DNA of 39,819 nucleotides from an uncultured Candidatus Altimarinota bacterium (GTDB lineage: Bacteria; Patescibacteriota; Gracilibacteria; BD1-5; UBA2023): contig CAKZJF010000057.1 of assembly GCA_936941205.1 (NCBI GenBank), positions 1 through 39,819 of the forward strand, written 5' to 3'. This document shows, in pieces, positions 19,317-30,225 of the stretch. Every line of letters starts with the position of its first letter. The first letter of the stretch is position 1. The position numbers were made by a program, and so were the translations under genes. Under the pieces are notes generated by a model, which worked only from the letters and a program-made list of their open reading frames with translations, had not been told where the DNA came from and ran no database searches.

Positions 19317-22300
19317 TTGTATTATCATCAAACACTTCTTCTGCATGTTCTTCTATGTGCTTCAATTGAATCTCTGAAACTCTATGAGTTTGGTATTTTC
19401 GAAGAAATGAATAATAAAAGATGGGGATAAAAATGAGGGTCAGTATAGCTGATGCGGAAAGTCCCCAAACAATAGACCAAGCAAGTCAACTCCATACGGG
19501 ATCACTCGTTATAATCAGTGAACCCGCTACGGCTGCAATCGAGGTAAGCATAACTGGAATAAATCGTTTCTTTGCACCCTCAATCACTGCATATTCCAAT
19601 CCTTTTCCCTCTTCTATAAGTTGATTCATATAATCCAAGAGAATAATAGCATTTCCAACTACTATTCCACCAAGTGCTATCGCCCCAATCATTGCAGTGG
19701 CTGTAAAGTATGTTCCTGAAAGAAGATATAGGAGAGAAAAACCAGGAAAAATACCAAAGAATGAAAGAAGAAATGTTGTCATCACAATTCCTCAAACCAT
19801 GAAACTTCCAAATTGGGCAACAATCAAGAAATAAATACCAAAAAGAGAGAAAATCATTGCCAAACCAAGATCACGAAAGGTATCCATAGTAAGTTCCCAC
19901 TCACCTCCCCATTCAATACGATATTCCTTTGCGTCATGTATTCCTTCAAAATAGAGAGCATAGGGAGTTGCGTGAATTTTCTTATACCCCGTTGACTGTG
20001 TAAAAGTATCATCTCATAAAAGAGAATAGAGATGAAGCACTGGATATACAACTGAATTTTCTCAGAGCTCCCCGTATATATGAAACGTCTTGGTACGTTC
20101 ATCGGTATATATATCACCGTACATCATACCATCTTCAAATTGCGCAATATCAGAAAGAAATATACGTTCTCCTTTCTGATTCAGAAAAGAAATATTTTTC
20201 AACATGTTTATATCTTTACGGTTTTCTTTTGAAAATCAAAGAAGAACATTTGTCCCTTCCAAGAATGGGGTTCCCTGGAGAGTAGAAATAGGAAGTGGGT
20301 GAAAATAAATTCCGAGAGTACCCATAACCTGTTCAAAAGAAAGTCCCGTTTCACGAAGTCTCATATGATTCAATTGGAGTCGTACTTCCCTTTTTCCAGT
20401 AGAAGAAGTATTTACGAGATCAACAATTGATTCTTTTTCTGCAATCGAAACTACCTTGGATTCAATAGCGGTAGCAAACAGAGCTAATTCTTTTTCAGTG
20501 AGATCTTCCTGTCATTTAATTTTCATATGAAAGGTTGCAAGCACTGGGGGTCCAGGAGGATCTTCTAAAAGACGAAGTCGTAAATCTGGATAGTATGCAA
20601 GCAGATAATTCCGAAGAATTGGACGTAATGCAATAATGTATTCCTCTGACTTTAAGGAACGTTCTGTATTCGAAAGAAGATTTACTCGCATAGTGAGCTG
20701 ATATTCTCATACTCGATTGGATCATCCACGAAACAAACTTGCAAAATCTGAAAGGAAATGATCCCCCATAGCACTGCTTGTACTTTTTACAATCTGAAGA
20801 TCTTTTCTGAGAGAACCCGTTTTTCCAAGTAAAAAATCGCTCGTACGCTTTTCAATCTCTCGAACGATTTCAACAGAAGTATCACGAGGAGCATCAATCC
20901 AAATATATACCTGATCTCGATCTGCCTTTGGTAACATTCGTGCCTTAAATATCCCAAGAAGTATTGGCGTTATCATTGTGGCGATAAGTACTCCCCAAAA
21001 TAGTATTTTTAATCGAGTTCTTTTTTGTATGGAGTCCTCATTTTTATTAATGTATTTTGAAAGAAATGATTCGTAGATTTTAATAATTTTTGAATCTCAG
21101 TGAGATTCATGTCCAAGACTCCCATCCTTATGAAAGATGTATGCTAAAAATGGATTAATACTAAAGGCCACAAAAAGTGAAGCAAAAAGTGCTATAGAAG
21201 CAAAGACTGGAATCGGTTTCATATAATCCCCCATCATCCCAGTAACAGCAAACATGGCAACAAACGACATGATGCGAGTAATGGTTGAAAAAACAATACT
21301 CATACCAACCTCACGAACTGAATCAAGAATTGCCTCCATTTTCGTTCGTCAAGTTCGAGGCATCATAGCAAGATGACGAGCATTATTTTCTACCATAACA
21401 ATCGAATCATCTACCAGAATACCAAGCGAAAGAATCAATGCAAAAAGAGTAATACGGTTGATATCAAGTCCAAATACAAGAGCAACCAAAAATACAATTC
21501 CAAGGACCATAGGAATACAAAATGATGCATTGAGTGCATCTCGCATCCCTAGAAAAATTACTAGAATAATAAAAACAATCAGGATACTGACAAATAAATG
21601 AAACATCAATTCACTCGTAGCATGTTCTGCAGTGAGTCATTCATTTTGAATGATATGCATTTCAATATTTTTTGGCATTTTCTTACGAAGTTCTTCAATT
21701 CGTTCAAGAAGTTTTTCAACCGTTATAACACTATTGGTTCCTTTGAGCTTTGCTATACCAAGAAAAACTGCATCCTTTTGTTCTGTCGAATTACTCAATG
21801 TATAGTACGAACGAATATCAATGGGTCCTGATATGATATTTGCAATATCTCTGAGATAAATAGAGGTCTTTTGATCTGATATAATAGGGAAATTCCCTAT
21901 TGACTCAATATCTTGGAGTCCATGATTTATATGAACTGATATTTTACCGTGGGTATCATCCACATCTCCAATAACACCATATGAAAAACTCTTTTGAAGT
22001 TGAGTCGTTACTTGTCAGATATCCAATCCTGCTCACTCAATCTTTCCTTGATCAAGTTCTATGGAAATACTATTCTTATATCCACCAAGTACTTCCATAA
22101 CAGTTACTCATGAAATTTGTTTGAGCGACTCTCTGAGCTCTACAACAGCAGTACGAAGGTATTTACCAGCACGCACCGTATCGAGTTCTCATGAATAGGT
22201 AAAAGCGAGCGAAAGCTGTGGAAGATCCTCTGGATCAATCGATCGAATATTTACATCACTCACTCAAAATGGACGCAAATCATAATTGGAATACATCTTA

Positions 22301-22635
22301 TCATAGAGACGGGTTTTAGCAATCTCCTGATCAATTCCAACCTGAAATGCCACCATAACCGATATGAAGCCATTCGTTGCATAGGAAGCAATCGAGTCAA
22401 TTCCTTGAAGTTCTGCAATTTTATTTTCAAGAGATTTTGCTATATACTGGCTTCATTCCGATGCGTCATACCCAGGCGCTGGAATTTCAATCATAAAAGC
22501 CGGAGCAACGATAGATGGATTATACTGCTTTGGAAGCATGATGTATGCAAGAGCTCCAAACAATGCAATAATTACTATAAAAATAGTTGTTATCTTTTGG
22601 TTTTCAAGAAAAAATGCTGTAAATCGTGCTATCAT
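19294..22635 (-). CDS. RND-family efflux pump (AcrB/HAE-type)
   Basis: A 1113-residue inner-membrane pump with the duplicated RND plan. The N-terminal helix is KITTIFIVIIALFGALAYIMLPKQYNPSI, followed by the first outer domain. The TM2-6 block contains GLDINRITLFALILSLGILVDDSIVMVENNAR, with the paired acidic residues of the proton relay in TM4. Later comes AIALGGIVVGNAIILLDYMNQLIEEG, the TM10 equivalent. It is a proton-driven exporter that works with the adaptor lipoprotein. Many TGA codons are Gly. Its promoter carries a TetR-type palindrome. In this lineage, without a recognised outer-membrane channel, it may export across one membrane or act on lipids. Confidence 0.95.
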
Positions 22636-22657
22636 AATTCTATAAATAATAATTTAC

Positions 22658-22671
22658 CTACCGTTTGGTAG
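22658..22671. promoter_or_regulatory. TetR-type operator
   Basis: The perfect inverted repeat CTACC-GTTT-GGTAG lies just downstream of the RND pump -10 box, where a bound repressor would block transcription. The nearby TetR (18434-18952) is the natural candidate. Confidence 0.6.
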
Positions 22672-22674
22672 TCT

Positions 22675-22702
22675 ATTATAGAAATATGAGCATATAAGTC
22701 AA
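22675..22702 (-). promoter_or_regulatory. Promoter of the RND pump gene
   Basis: On the reverse strand, TTGACT (22697-22702) and TATAAT (22675-22680) are 16 bases apart. The start site would fall at or in the adjacent palindrome. Confidence 0.7.
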
Positions 22703-22731
22703 GAGAAAAATAAACACATCTCCAGAAACAG

Positions 22732-22760
22732 TTGTATTTTCTTTTTGAATTCCTTATAAT
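22732..22760 (+). promoter_or_regulatory. Promoter of the TelA-like gene
   Basis: TTGTAT (22732-22737) and TATAAT (22755-22760) have a 17-base spacer and lie about 30 bases before ATG 22790. Confidence 0.6.
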
Positions 22761-22789
22761 TTTGTGGTTTACTATTTTATATTTACCTT

Positions 22790-23896
22790 ATGAGCGACAC
22801 ACAAGTACAAATTCAAGATGATACAACTGCCCCACTCTCAACAATGAACACAAAGCCTCTCTCTTCTACCGAAGAAGCAGAAGTAGAAAAAACCTTCTCT
22901 GAAGCAAAGGATTTTCGACAGCTCGGAGAAAAAATTACTGCCCCACTTGATTCTATTATTGCAGAAACAGCCATAGTAATTGATGGTGATCCTATTATGC
23001 AAGTCTCTGATGAGCTCTCAAAAATGAACTCTTCTGTCCAAGAGGTATATAAGGAAATCATTAATAATGATGGAACCATGATGAAGATTGCAAAATCTGT
23101 TCCCCTTCTTGGTACTCTTATGAAGTCTCTCGACAGCAAATGGGATGAGGCAAAATTTAATATTCAATCCCTCCAATGAAAAATTGAAATGATTTTTTCA
23201 GGATTTGACCAAGCATACAATTCCCTGAATACGAGTATTGATATGCAGAAAAAATTCCTGGAAGGTATCGATGCAAATCTCGGGAAAGTAGTTGCCTATC
23301 GTGACTTTCTTTCTACTAAAATTGAGGCATTCAAGGCACAATGAGCAGAAACAACGGATGAAACCGCAAAGATGAAGCTTGATATGTTTATTCGTCAAGT
23401 GGAGTACTTTCAATCCAATCTCAATGTTCTTATCGGAAATCTCGATATGGCTCGAAAACGACTTCTTATGCGACTGGATGCAGCTGCAAAGCTTTCACTC
23501 TCTATGAGTTCGTCTCGCCCAATATTTAAGACCCTTCTTTCCACGGCTCTCATCGAAACGAGTTCACAAAAGGCGCTTGATGCATCCATGAAAGCAATTG
23601 ATGTTATGGGAGAAACGATTGATAAGATGTCTTCTGAGCTTACTGACAAAGCAATTGAATCCTCTCGAAAAAGTGAAGAGCTTTCTTCAAAACCAGTCCT
23701 TTCTTCGGAAGTTTTCGTAGAAAATGTTACAAAACTCAAGAACCACTTCGAAACAATTGAGGCATTCCGAGCACAAGTAAAAATCGAGGCTGATGCTGAG
23801 AAAAAGGCCTTCGACGATGCAAGTCTAGAGCTCGCAAAAGTAAAAGTTCTCAATGCACAAGAACAAGAAGAACTCGCAAAAGAATTAAATCAATAA
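22790..23896 (+). CDS. TelA-like protein (toxic anion resistance family)
   Basis: A 368-residue soluble helical protein. The family pattern is clear: KIAKSVPLLGTLMKSLDSKWDEAKFNIQSLQGKIEMIFSGFDQAYNSLNTSIDMQKKFLEGIDANL, then IEAFKAQGAET, FIRQVEYFQSNLNVLIGNLDMARKRLLMRLDAAAKLSLSMSSSRPIFKTLL, and a long C-terminal coiled coil. TelA homologues take part in tellurite and cell-envelope stress tolerance through unclear chemistry. TGA codons encode Gly at LQ-G-KIE and AQ-G-AET. It opens the cluster running to 32199 and is probably a partner of the membrane and AAA+ proteins that follow. Confidence 0.88.
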
Positions 23897-23949
23897 AACT
23901 CCCCAAAATAATCTCTTTTGGAGCAAGAAAGTAATTAAAAAGTATCATA

Positions 23950-23955
23950 TATAAT
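23950..23955 (+). promoter_or_regulatory. -10 box before the small membrane protein
   Basis: TATAAT at 23950-23955, about 27 bases before ATG 23982; the -35 is not clear. Confidence 0.4.
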
Positions 23956-23981
23956 CTTATTGTTTTAATCTGTATTCAACC

Positions 23982-24260
23982 ATGAATCGATCTAAAAAAG
24001 TCACGCTAGGAATATATTTTTTTGCTTTTGTATTACCAATACTCGGAATGATGAATTGTTCAGGATGGAATGAGGGAAGTATGGTTGTTGAATCTTGTAT
24101 TATTGATGGTACTATTTTTAGAGCTTACGCAGATTTCTATTATGGTTGGTTACTTATATCTGCATTCATGGCTGGAGCCCCCATATTAATATTTATTGGA
24201 ATTGTAGTTTTTCTGACAAAACTCATCTCAAAAAGAATTGATAAGTTAGAGAACAAATAA
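23982..24260 (+). CDS. Small membrane protein, two helices
   Basis: A 92-residue protein I do not recognise. The first hydrophobic segment (TLGIYFFAFVLPILGMMNC) is followed by a short outer loop with two Cys (MMNCSGWNEG and VESCII) that could form a disulfide. The second segment is LLISAFMAGAPILIFIGIVVFLTKLI, and the tail is charged (SKRIDKLENK). It uses no TGA. It lies between the TelA-like gene and the larger operon and may be a separate short transcript ended by the hairpin near 24298. Confidence 0.75.
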   Translation: MNRSKKVTLGIYFFAFVLPILGMMNCSGWNEGSMVVESCIIDGTIFRAYADFYYGWLLISAFMAGAPILIFIGIVVFLTKLISKRIDKLENK

Positions 24261-24297
24261 ATTTACACTGACTATGTCAACTGCAAAATATTTGCAT

Positions 24298-24331
24298 AAA
24301 AATCTTTCTTTTTATCAAGGGGGATTTTTTT
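24298..24331 (+). terminator. Probable intrinsic terminator
   Basis: AAAAATCTTTC can pair with GGGGGATTTTT through A-T, G-C and three G-T wobbles, followed by a T7 run. It is weaker than the other terminators here. Confidence 0.5.
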
Positions 24332-24352
24332 GTATTTTCCCATATTTTTCCA

Positions 24353-24358
24353 TATAAT
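24353..24358 (+). promoter_or_regulatory. -10 box of the membrane/AAA+ operon
   Basis: TATAAT at 24353-24358, 21 bases before ATG 24380. It suggests a very short or absent leader. The -35 is not clear. Confidence 0.45.
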
Positions 24359-24379
24359 TACCCTACTTATCAATCCACC

Positions 24380-25591
24380 ATGCTTACACGAATCCTCGAA
24401 AAATCATCCGAACAAAAGCCAATAACAAAAGAAATCGAGAAAAAAGTAGATGAGCGCGGCTTCTACTTGTACGAATGGATTTCCTCCGAAGAACTTCGAA
24501 TGACGCTCGATAATGATTATCTTACCATCGTACGATATGGAAGTATTCCACTTGCAATTATTGCAGCAATTGCGGGTTTTATCGGATTTGCCGGAGGAAT
24601 CCCTGGATCAATCATAGCTATTCTTATGGTTCTTGGATTATTCTATATAGTTATCTTTATTCTTCTTTTCTTTGGATTTCTTCGAAAATCTTACCTCTAT
24701 ACGAGAGGGGCAAATGTAGTGATTACAGATAATCATTTTGTACAGGGTGGGAAAATACTTGCAAAAAATAATACCAATTCCATTCAGGAACGTTTTTCCC
24801 TCTATGAAAGAGTATTTCATGAGAAATTTCTAGAAGCCTCACGTCTTGCTGAAAAAAAGCAAATTGAGAAAAAAGCCCTCTTTGATAATCTCAAGGATAT
24901 AGCCATGGGATGAGGAAATATTATCAAACATGTGGGGCGTTCTCGTGATTCTGGAGGGATAATTCTCGTGATTCTTATTGCTGGGTTTCTCTATAGTTTT
25001 ATGATGGCAAGTGTATACTTTATCGGGATGTTTTTCATCGCAATTTTTGGTCGTATATTTGGTTGGCTGGCCCATATGTATCTCTTAGCCATAAGTAATA
25101 AAGAACATATTATTCAAAATTTATTTGGAGAAATAGATGAAAGTGCACAGAAACTTGAGAAGGAAAAAGAAAATATAATCAATCTCTTAAGTGAAGCATC
25201 AAGGAATGAATGGAAAGAAAATCTCCTCGGGAAAATTAACGAATCTACTACACTCCTCGGGAAAATATCAGGAGACGCAGTCAATGATAGTATAAAGCTT
25301 CGAAAAACTTTAGAAGACTCATCATTTAAAGATATCTTCAATTTTATAAAGTATAATAATTGGATAAAGAAACAGATTCTAGAACCAATTGATTCCATAC
25401 TTTTGCTCATAGAAAAAAACTATGCTACAATAGAGAAGACCATCTCTTCTCTTGAAGATGAAATTATAAAAACAACAGACCCATCCCTTAAGAAACCACT
25501 TGAAATTCAAAAAGAACGACTTTTGCTTCAAAAGGAAAGTTTCAAAAGAATCATAAGAATGCTTCAAGGATATAAGGAAAAACTTTCTTAA
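24380..25591 (+). CDS. Membrane protein with C-terminal coiled coil, unknown
   Basis: A 403-residue protein I do not recognise. After a charged N-terminus come two adjacent helices (IPLAIIAAIAGFIGFAGGIPGS and IAILMVLGLFYIVIFILLFFGFL). A helical cytoplasmic part leads to IAMGGGNIIKHV, whose middle Gly is a TGA (24911-24913). Two more helices follow (GGIILVILIAGFLYSFMMAS and FIGMFFIAIFGRIFGWLAHMYLLA). The last 190 residues are coiled coil rich in Glu/Lys/Ile. It is the first gene of the operon 24380-30147; the next gene starts 13 bases later. The plan (membrane hairpins plus coiled coil) recurs in its neighbours. Confidence 0.85.
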
Positions 25592-25604
25592 TACCATTCG
25601 TTTC

Positions 25605-26417
25605 ATGCAACATTTAAGAGATCTATTCATAGATAGTAATATCTCAATCGAAGAGATCCGCGATAAAGTAAGAGCAATAGAATATTACAAGTATCCTACT
25701 TTTCCAAAAAGTATAAAGTGGTTTATGGCATATTTGATTTTTGTTCCAATCACACTTGTTTTTTTGGATGAATTCTTCGATGTTTCAAAATCAAATATAT
25801 TTACCAATCAAATTGCAATTATTGTCTTTATTGGAAGCATTATTCTTGGAGTAATCATACCCATTCTATACTATATCTGATTTTTTCTTATCTATACTCC
25901 AAACAAAAATTCTAAACGACATAATCAAGTACTCTCTTTTCTTGATCAAGCTATACAACATACTACCATAATCCAAGAACAGTATTCTGAATTAAAAATG
26001 TTAATTGAGACCGATAAAACAGTATCTGGAATTGATCCAAAAACAGTTATACATATACGAGATAAAATCCAAGAAATCACAAAAGCAATATCGCTCATAA
26101 AACAAACGTGAAAGAGGCTCAAGATGGAGCGACAATATGCTCATGTATTTGTAAATGAAAGACTGTACGATACCTACATTGAATTATTTACTGAAAAATA
26201 CCAAGAAATAAGTCTTCGTCTCTTTCTTGGTTTTGAAGAGACTATAAATGAATGGATGAATTCTCATACCCATGAGCTTATAGAACTTGAAAAGAGTATA
26301 AATCAACAAATCATTCAACAACCATTAGAAATAACTATTAATTCCCCTCTCACACTTCAACAAATACGATTACAAGATCATATTTATTCTCTCAAACAAG
26401 TTCAAATTACTTCCTAA
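25605..26417 (+). CDS. Membrane/coiled-coil protein, unknown
   Basis: A 270-residue protein I do not recognise. Two helices (WFMAYLIFVPITLVFL and QIAIIVFIGSIILGVIIPILYYI) are followed by a long helical tail with Gln/Glu-rich segments. The frame continues through two TGA codons (25878 and near 26109) to TAA 26415-26417. It lies between the previous membrane/coiled-coil gene and the AAA+ gene with gaps of 13 and 9 bases, so it is part of one transcription unit. Confidence 0.82.
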
Positions 26418-26426
26418 TATTTTTTT

Positions 26427-27671
26427 ATGACACAAAAAGATTCTGGTTTCGATGCATTTTTTCAAGCGATTACTACCTCTCCTGAATTTAAAGATGCAGT
26501 TACAAAAGATTGGAAGTGAGATTCACTTGCATCTCTTGAATCCTCCCTTGAAGAAATGCAATCATGAGTAGATAAGGCTGCCAATATTATGAAAAACTTT
26601 GATAGTACTTTTAATACGCCAGAAGCTCAATCAGCTATAAATCCTCCAAAAACTGGAAATCCACAGGATGAACAAGCTCCTTCAATCATAGAAGTGCAAC
26701 GATTTGAAAAAAAAGAATGAAAACCATGGGGATTCGAAGCGGTTGCTGGGATGGATGTACTCAAAGATGAACTTCAAGATAGTTTTATTAAGCCAATTCG
26801 TTTTAAGTTCTTAATAGAACGACTCAAAAAACAATCTCCTGATATGGAAAGTACCCCAGAAGAAAAAAAGAAACATGAACTTCTCTTGAAACTCTATAGT
26901 GAATATGAGAAATTTAAAATTTCTATTCCAACAGGAATGCTCTTCTATGGCCCTCCTTGAACAGGAAAGACATTCATTACCAAGAAACTTGCTGAAGAAC
27001 TTGGTTGTGGCTTTGTTGCAAAAAATATGGGCGAATTTGGTTCATCATATCTCCATCAGACCACAAAAAATATTAAAGACTTTTTTACTGCTACCAAAAA
27101 AGCTGCCGAAAAAGAACCAATTATCTTATTTTTGGATGAGATTGACTCACTTGTCTCTGCTCGAACGGATCGAGTTGATGCAAATAAGGCAGAGGAAATA
27201 AGCCAATTCCTCCAGGAATTCAATGCACTCGAAACAGCACCAAATCTCATAGTTATTGCAGCAACCAATCGGCCTGATCATCTCGATCCAGCTATCCTTC
27301 GTTCTGGACGTCTTGATAAAAAAATCTATCTTGGACCTCCTGATGAGATAGCTCGTCGAGAGCTTTTCAAGATGTATATAGAAAAATCTGGACGTCCTCA
27401 TGAAGCTCTCGATTATGATGAGCTTTCTCATCTTACAGAATGATATGTTTCTGCTGATATTGAAACCATGTGTGATGAAGTTGCACGCGATGCTTCGAGA
27501 AATCTTCTTGAACTCCTTGATGAAGCTGAAAATGGTTCACTTACCGATACAGATCTCAGTGGACACACTATTACGATGGATTCCCTTCGTAAAACTATTA
27601 TAGAAACTCCATCTTCTCTCAAGATGGTAGATATGAGTATATATGAGAGTTGGCTGGAGAAGGTTAAGTAA
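26427..27671 (+). CDS. Classical AAA+ ATPase (FtsH/Cdc48-like module)
   Basis: A 414-residue cytoplasmic AAA+ protein. An N-terminal region of about 105 helical and linker residues precedes EAVAGMDVLKDELQDSFIKPI, the usual start of an AAA domain. Walker A is GPPGTGKT, its second Gly being TGA 26958-26960 (residue 178). Walker B is IILFLDEIDSL. The second region of homology AATNRPDHLDPAILRSGRLDKKI holds sensor 1 and the arginine fingers. The C-terminal lid is DYDELSHLTEGYVSADIETMCDEVARDA. It has no protease or zinc motif, so it is a remodelling ATPase. Its operon partners are membrane proteins, which may be its substrates or anchors. Confidence 0.93.
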
Positions 27672-27684
27672 GTTAAATACTACT

Positions 27685-28392
27685 ATGAAGATACAAGCAA
27701 CTGAACTCTTAATTAAATACAAAAATGTATTAATCAACTCACAAGTTAAAATAGATGAGCGATCGAAGGTAATTCTCAGTCATCTTACTAAAATGTCTGT
27801 AATATTTTTAGTAGTGATGACATTATTTATTGGTCTTTCAAAAGGAAGAACAGGTGGTGATCCATTTAAAATTATTATGTTCAATATTTTTTATGGCTTA
27901 ATAATGTGAATACTTGCATATACTCATCCTCTTATACCCAATTTTCTTATTTGAAATATTATCACACCACTCCTCACTTTACCATTAGTAAAAATTTCAA
28001 AAGATATAGAGAACCTTATTGCAAAAATTAACAATACCATAGACCTCATCCAAGATATGGATGAAATACTTGATTTTTTGGATCATCTTCAAAAAATATT
28101 AAAATTTCTAACGGTCTATAAGTTCCTTTTTAGATTCTTGGTATGAGTCAATATAGAAGATATTTTCGAGGAAACGAAGATATGGGTAATGTGAGTTTTA
28201 CGAGACCTCAAGTCAGATCTCAATATCCAGATTATGAATCAGCAATCAATTCTCAAAACAGCAAAATCCGAAGTCGAAATACATATCTGATGAACCACCG
28301 AACTCAATCAAGTCTCAGAACTCCAGAAAGTTCGACTTGATCGACAGATTGAACAATTTGAAGAATTACAGAAAGTAATAGTGAAGATATAG
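27685..28392 (+). CDS. Membrane/coiled-coil protein, paralogue A
   Basis: A 235-residue protein. After a charged N-terminus come one hydrophobic segment (MSVIFLVVMTLFIGL) and two more around IIMFNIFYGLIMGILAYTHPL. A helical region (ISKDIENLIAKINNTIDLIQDMDEILDFLDHLQKIL) follows, then a C-terminal coiled coil (LKTAKSEVE, TTELNQVSELQKVRLDRQIEQFEELQK). TGA codons encode Gly, including a TGA-TGA pair at HI-GG-TT. The coiled-coil end closely matches the next gene, so the two arose by duplication. I favour ATG 27685 over an upstream in-frame ATG inside the AAA+ gene. Function unknown. Confidence 0.8.
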
Positions 28393-28493
28393 TTTGCTTC
28401 AAAAAACTTATTGTGATAAAATTTTCCTAACACTCCAGATATTTGATATGAATGTATATGAGGATAGTTTGGAGATAATAAAATAGAAATTAT

Positions 28494-29210
28494 ATGCAAA
28501 AATCTCCATTCCTCTTGAATCAATATAAAACTATCAAAAATAAAATCCAAAAAGATATAAATACATCTATTTATACTTATGCTTGAATATGGGGATTTAT
28601 ACTAACTATATTAATAATTTGTTATAGTGTAATTAAGATGGTTTTATATATTGAGAACCTATTTCCATGAAGTATGGAAAATATCTCTCTTCTTATTTTT
28701 ATAGTACTGGGTATTATTATAATTGGTATATGATCTATTTATACTATATACAAACTCGTTAATAATTTACTCATATTTCCTATCAATGTTATTCTAAAAA
28801 TGACTGAAAATCATATTTATTCACTCAATAAAAGTATCAATAATAAAATATATGATTTACAGCAAATTGATGAAATACTTGATAAATTAGAAAATGCTAG
28901 ATATTTATATAGATTTCTTTTTATTATACGTCGAAGTATCTACTATTTGAGTAGAAAGAATTTTTCCGCACTTTCCAAAATTATTGAATCTAACATAGAT
29001 TGGATATTATGAATTCTTGCTAATCTCCGATCTGACCTCCAGATTCGTCTCACAGAACAACAACAAACTCTTCAATCCGCCAAATCTGAAGTCGAGAAGA
29101 ATATAACCTGAAATACTGATCTAAATCAAGTCTCTGAACTTCAACAAGCTCGTCTAAATAGACAGATCGAGCAATTCAAAAATCTTCAAAAAACTCTGGT
29201 ACAAGTATAG
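28494..29210 (+). CDS. Membrane/coiled-coil protein, paralogue B
   Basis: A 238-residue protein with the same plan as the gene before it. Two helices (IWGFILTILIICYSVIKMVLYI and ISLLIFIVLGIIIIGIGSIYTIY) precede a helical region (IYSLNKSINNKIYDLQQIDEILDKLEN). The C-terminal coiled coil has LQSAKSEVEKNI then NTDLNQVSELQQARLNRQIEQFKNLQKTL. The C-terminal 60 residues are clearly homologous to paralogue A; the membrane part is diverged. A gap of 101 bases separates the two, with no promoter that I can see. Function unknown. Confidence 0.82.
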
Positions 29211-29241
29211 TAATAAATTCATCTTCTATTTATAATACAAT

Positions 29242-30147
29242 ATGGAACAACTCGGCTGAATCATATTTCTTGTTATTTTTCTTCTTATTCTCCCTTGAAT
29301 TGCCATCTATTGAGCTTATAAATGGGTACAGGGACTTTTTCAGGATATAAGAAAAACAGAAAATGAGAGGAAAAAGATGGAGGAAATAGATGATGTTTCT
29401 TATAAAAACATTGAAAGTGAACAAGAATTCCATCAATATTCATTTTACCCTACATGAATGAGTCGAACATTTTCAACAAAACCTATAATATGATGAGAAA
29501 TTACGAAACAACAAACTCTCTTCTATACACTTACATGACTCTCTTTTCTTACTTGAAAATATAAATACACTGAAATTGTTTTAAGGAATGTAAATACAAG
29601 ATATTTTGTGAATAATAAGATTGTTATTACTGAACATTTTTGAAAATTTTATATCCTCTATACATGATTTATTACATATTTATTTACAGCATACTGATAT
29701 AGCTTTATTCTAGGAGTATGTACACTTCTCTTCTTCGCAATAACCAATAAAAAAGTTCTAGAAACATTTATGAATGAAAATTCGCTCTATTTGGTAATTT
29801 ATATGCTTACTGTTATTCCAATTAGCATCCCTGCTATATCAGTATTAAATCCAAGGAGATTTATAACACTACTCAAACAACAATCTATGGAATCATTAGA
29901 GTTTGAGGATAGCTTTGATGCCTATTCAAAAGATCCTATTGAAGCAAGAACCATTATAACACCTGCACTCATGGTTCGAGTAGAACAATTCAGTAAACAA
30001 TGGTGACTAAAATGAAAAATCAGGATCATTTGGAAATGAAATGATATCATCTTTGCGATTAAATGAGATATCGATACTCTCAAGTGAGGAGATGACTTCC
30101 TGATATCTCTCCAAGAATATTTAAATCTCAGTTATTATAAAATATAA
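29242..30147 (+). CDS. DUF3137-like membrane protein
   Basis: A 301-residue protein rich in TGA codons (about 17), continuous to TAA 30145-30147. The N-terminal helix is GGIIFLVIFLLILPGIAIYGAY, followed by a charged segment (RKTENERKKMEEIDD). Two or three helices lie near FITYLFTAYGYSFILGVCTLLFFAI and LYLVIYMLTVIPISIPAISV. The C-terminal region LEFEDSFDAYSKDPIEARTIITPALMVRVEQFSKQW parallels FEKLFDVKCEDQITSRMILTPAFMDRIVQF of the DUF3137 gene at 30865. This pattern (F..F.v...D...ar.ilTP..m..l..f) is the DUF3137 signature. It ends the operon. Confidence 0.8.
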
Positions 30148-30185
30148 ATATTCACTTATAGAATTTGCTTTTCATTTCTCAATAT

Positions 30186-30212
30186 GATACCCTATTAGGG
30201 TATTATTTTTTA
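30186..30212 (+). terminator. Intrinsic terminator after the AAA+ operon
   Basis: The stem ATACCCT/AGGGTAT with a three-base loop is followed by a T-rich run. It lies 39 bases after the DUF3137-like stop and 14 before the lemA ATG, so lemA is either read through or has a promoter I cannot resolve. Confidence 0.75.
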
Positions 30213-30225
30213 TTCTAAACTTATT

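Noticed and set aside
23410-23853. Reverse ORF of 147 codons inside the TelA-like gene
   Set aside because: Ser/Phe-rich shadow of a clear TelA coding frame.
26427-27671. Reading TGA as tryptophan (Mycoplasma-type code 4)
   Set aside because: It gives GPPWTGKT, LSGWEQQ and WGDEF, which break invariant Gly positions; Gly restores all of them.
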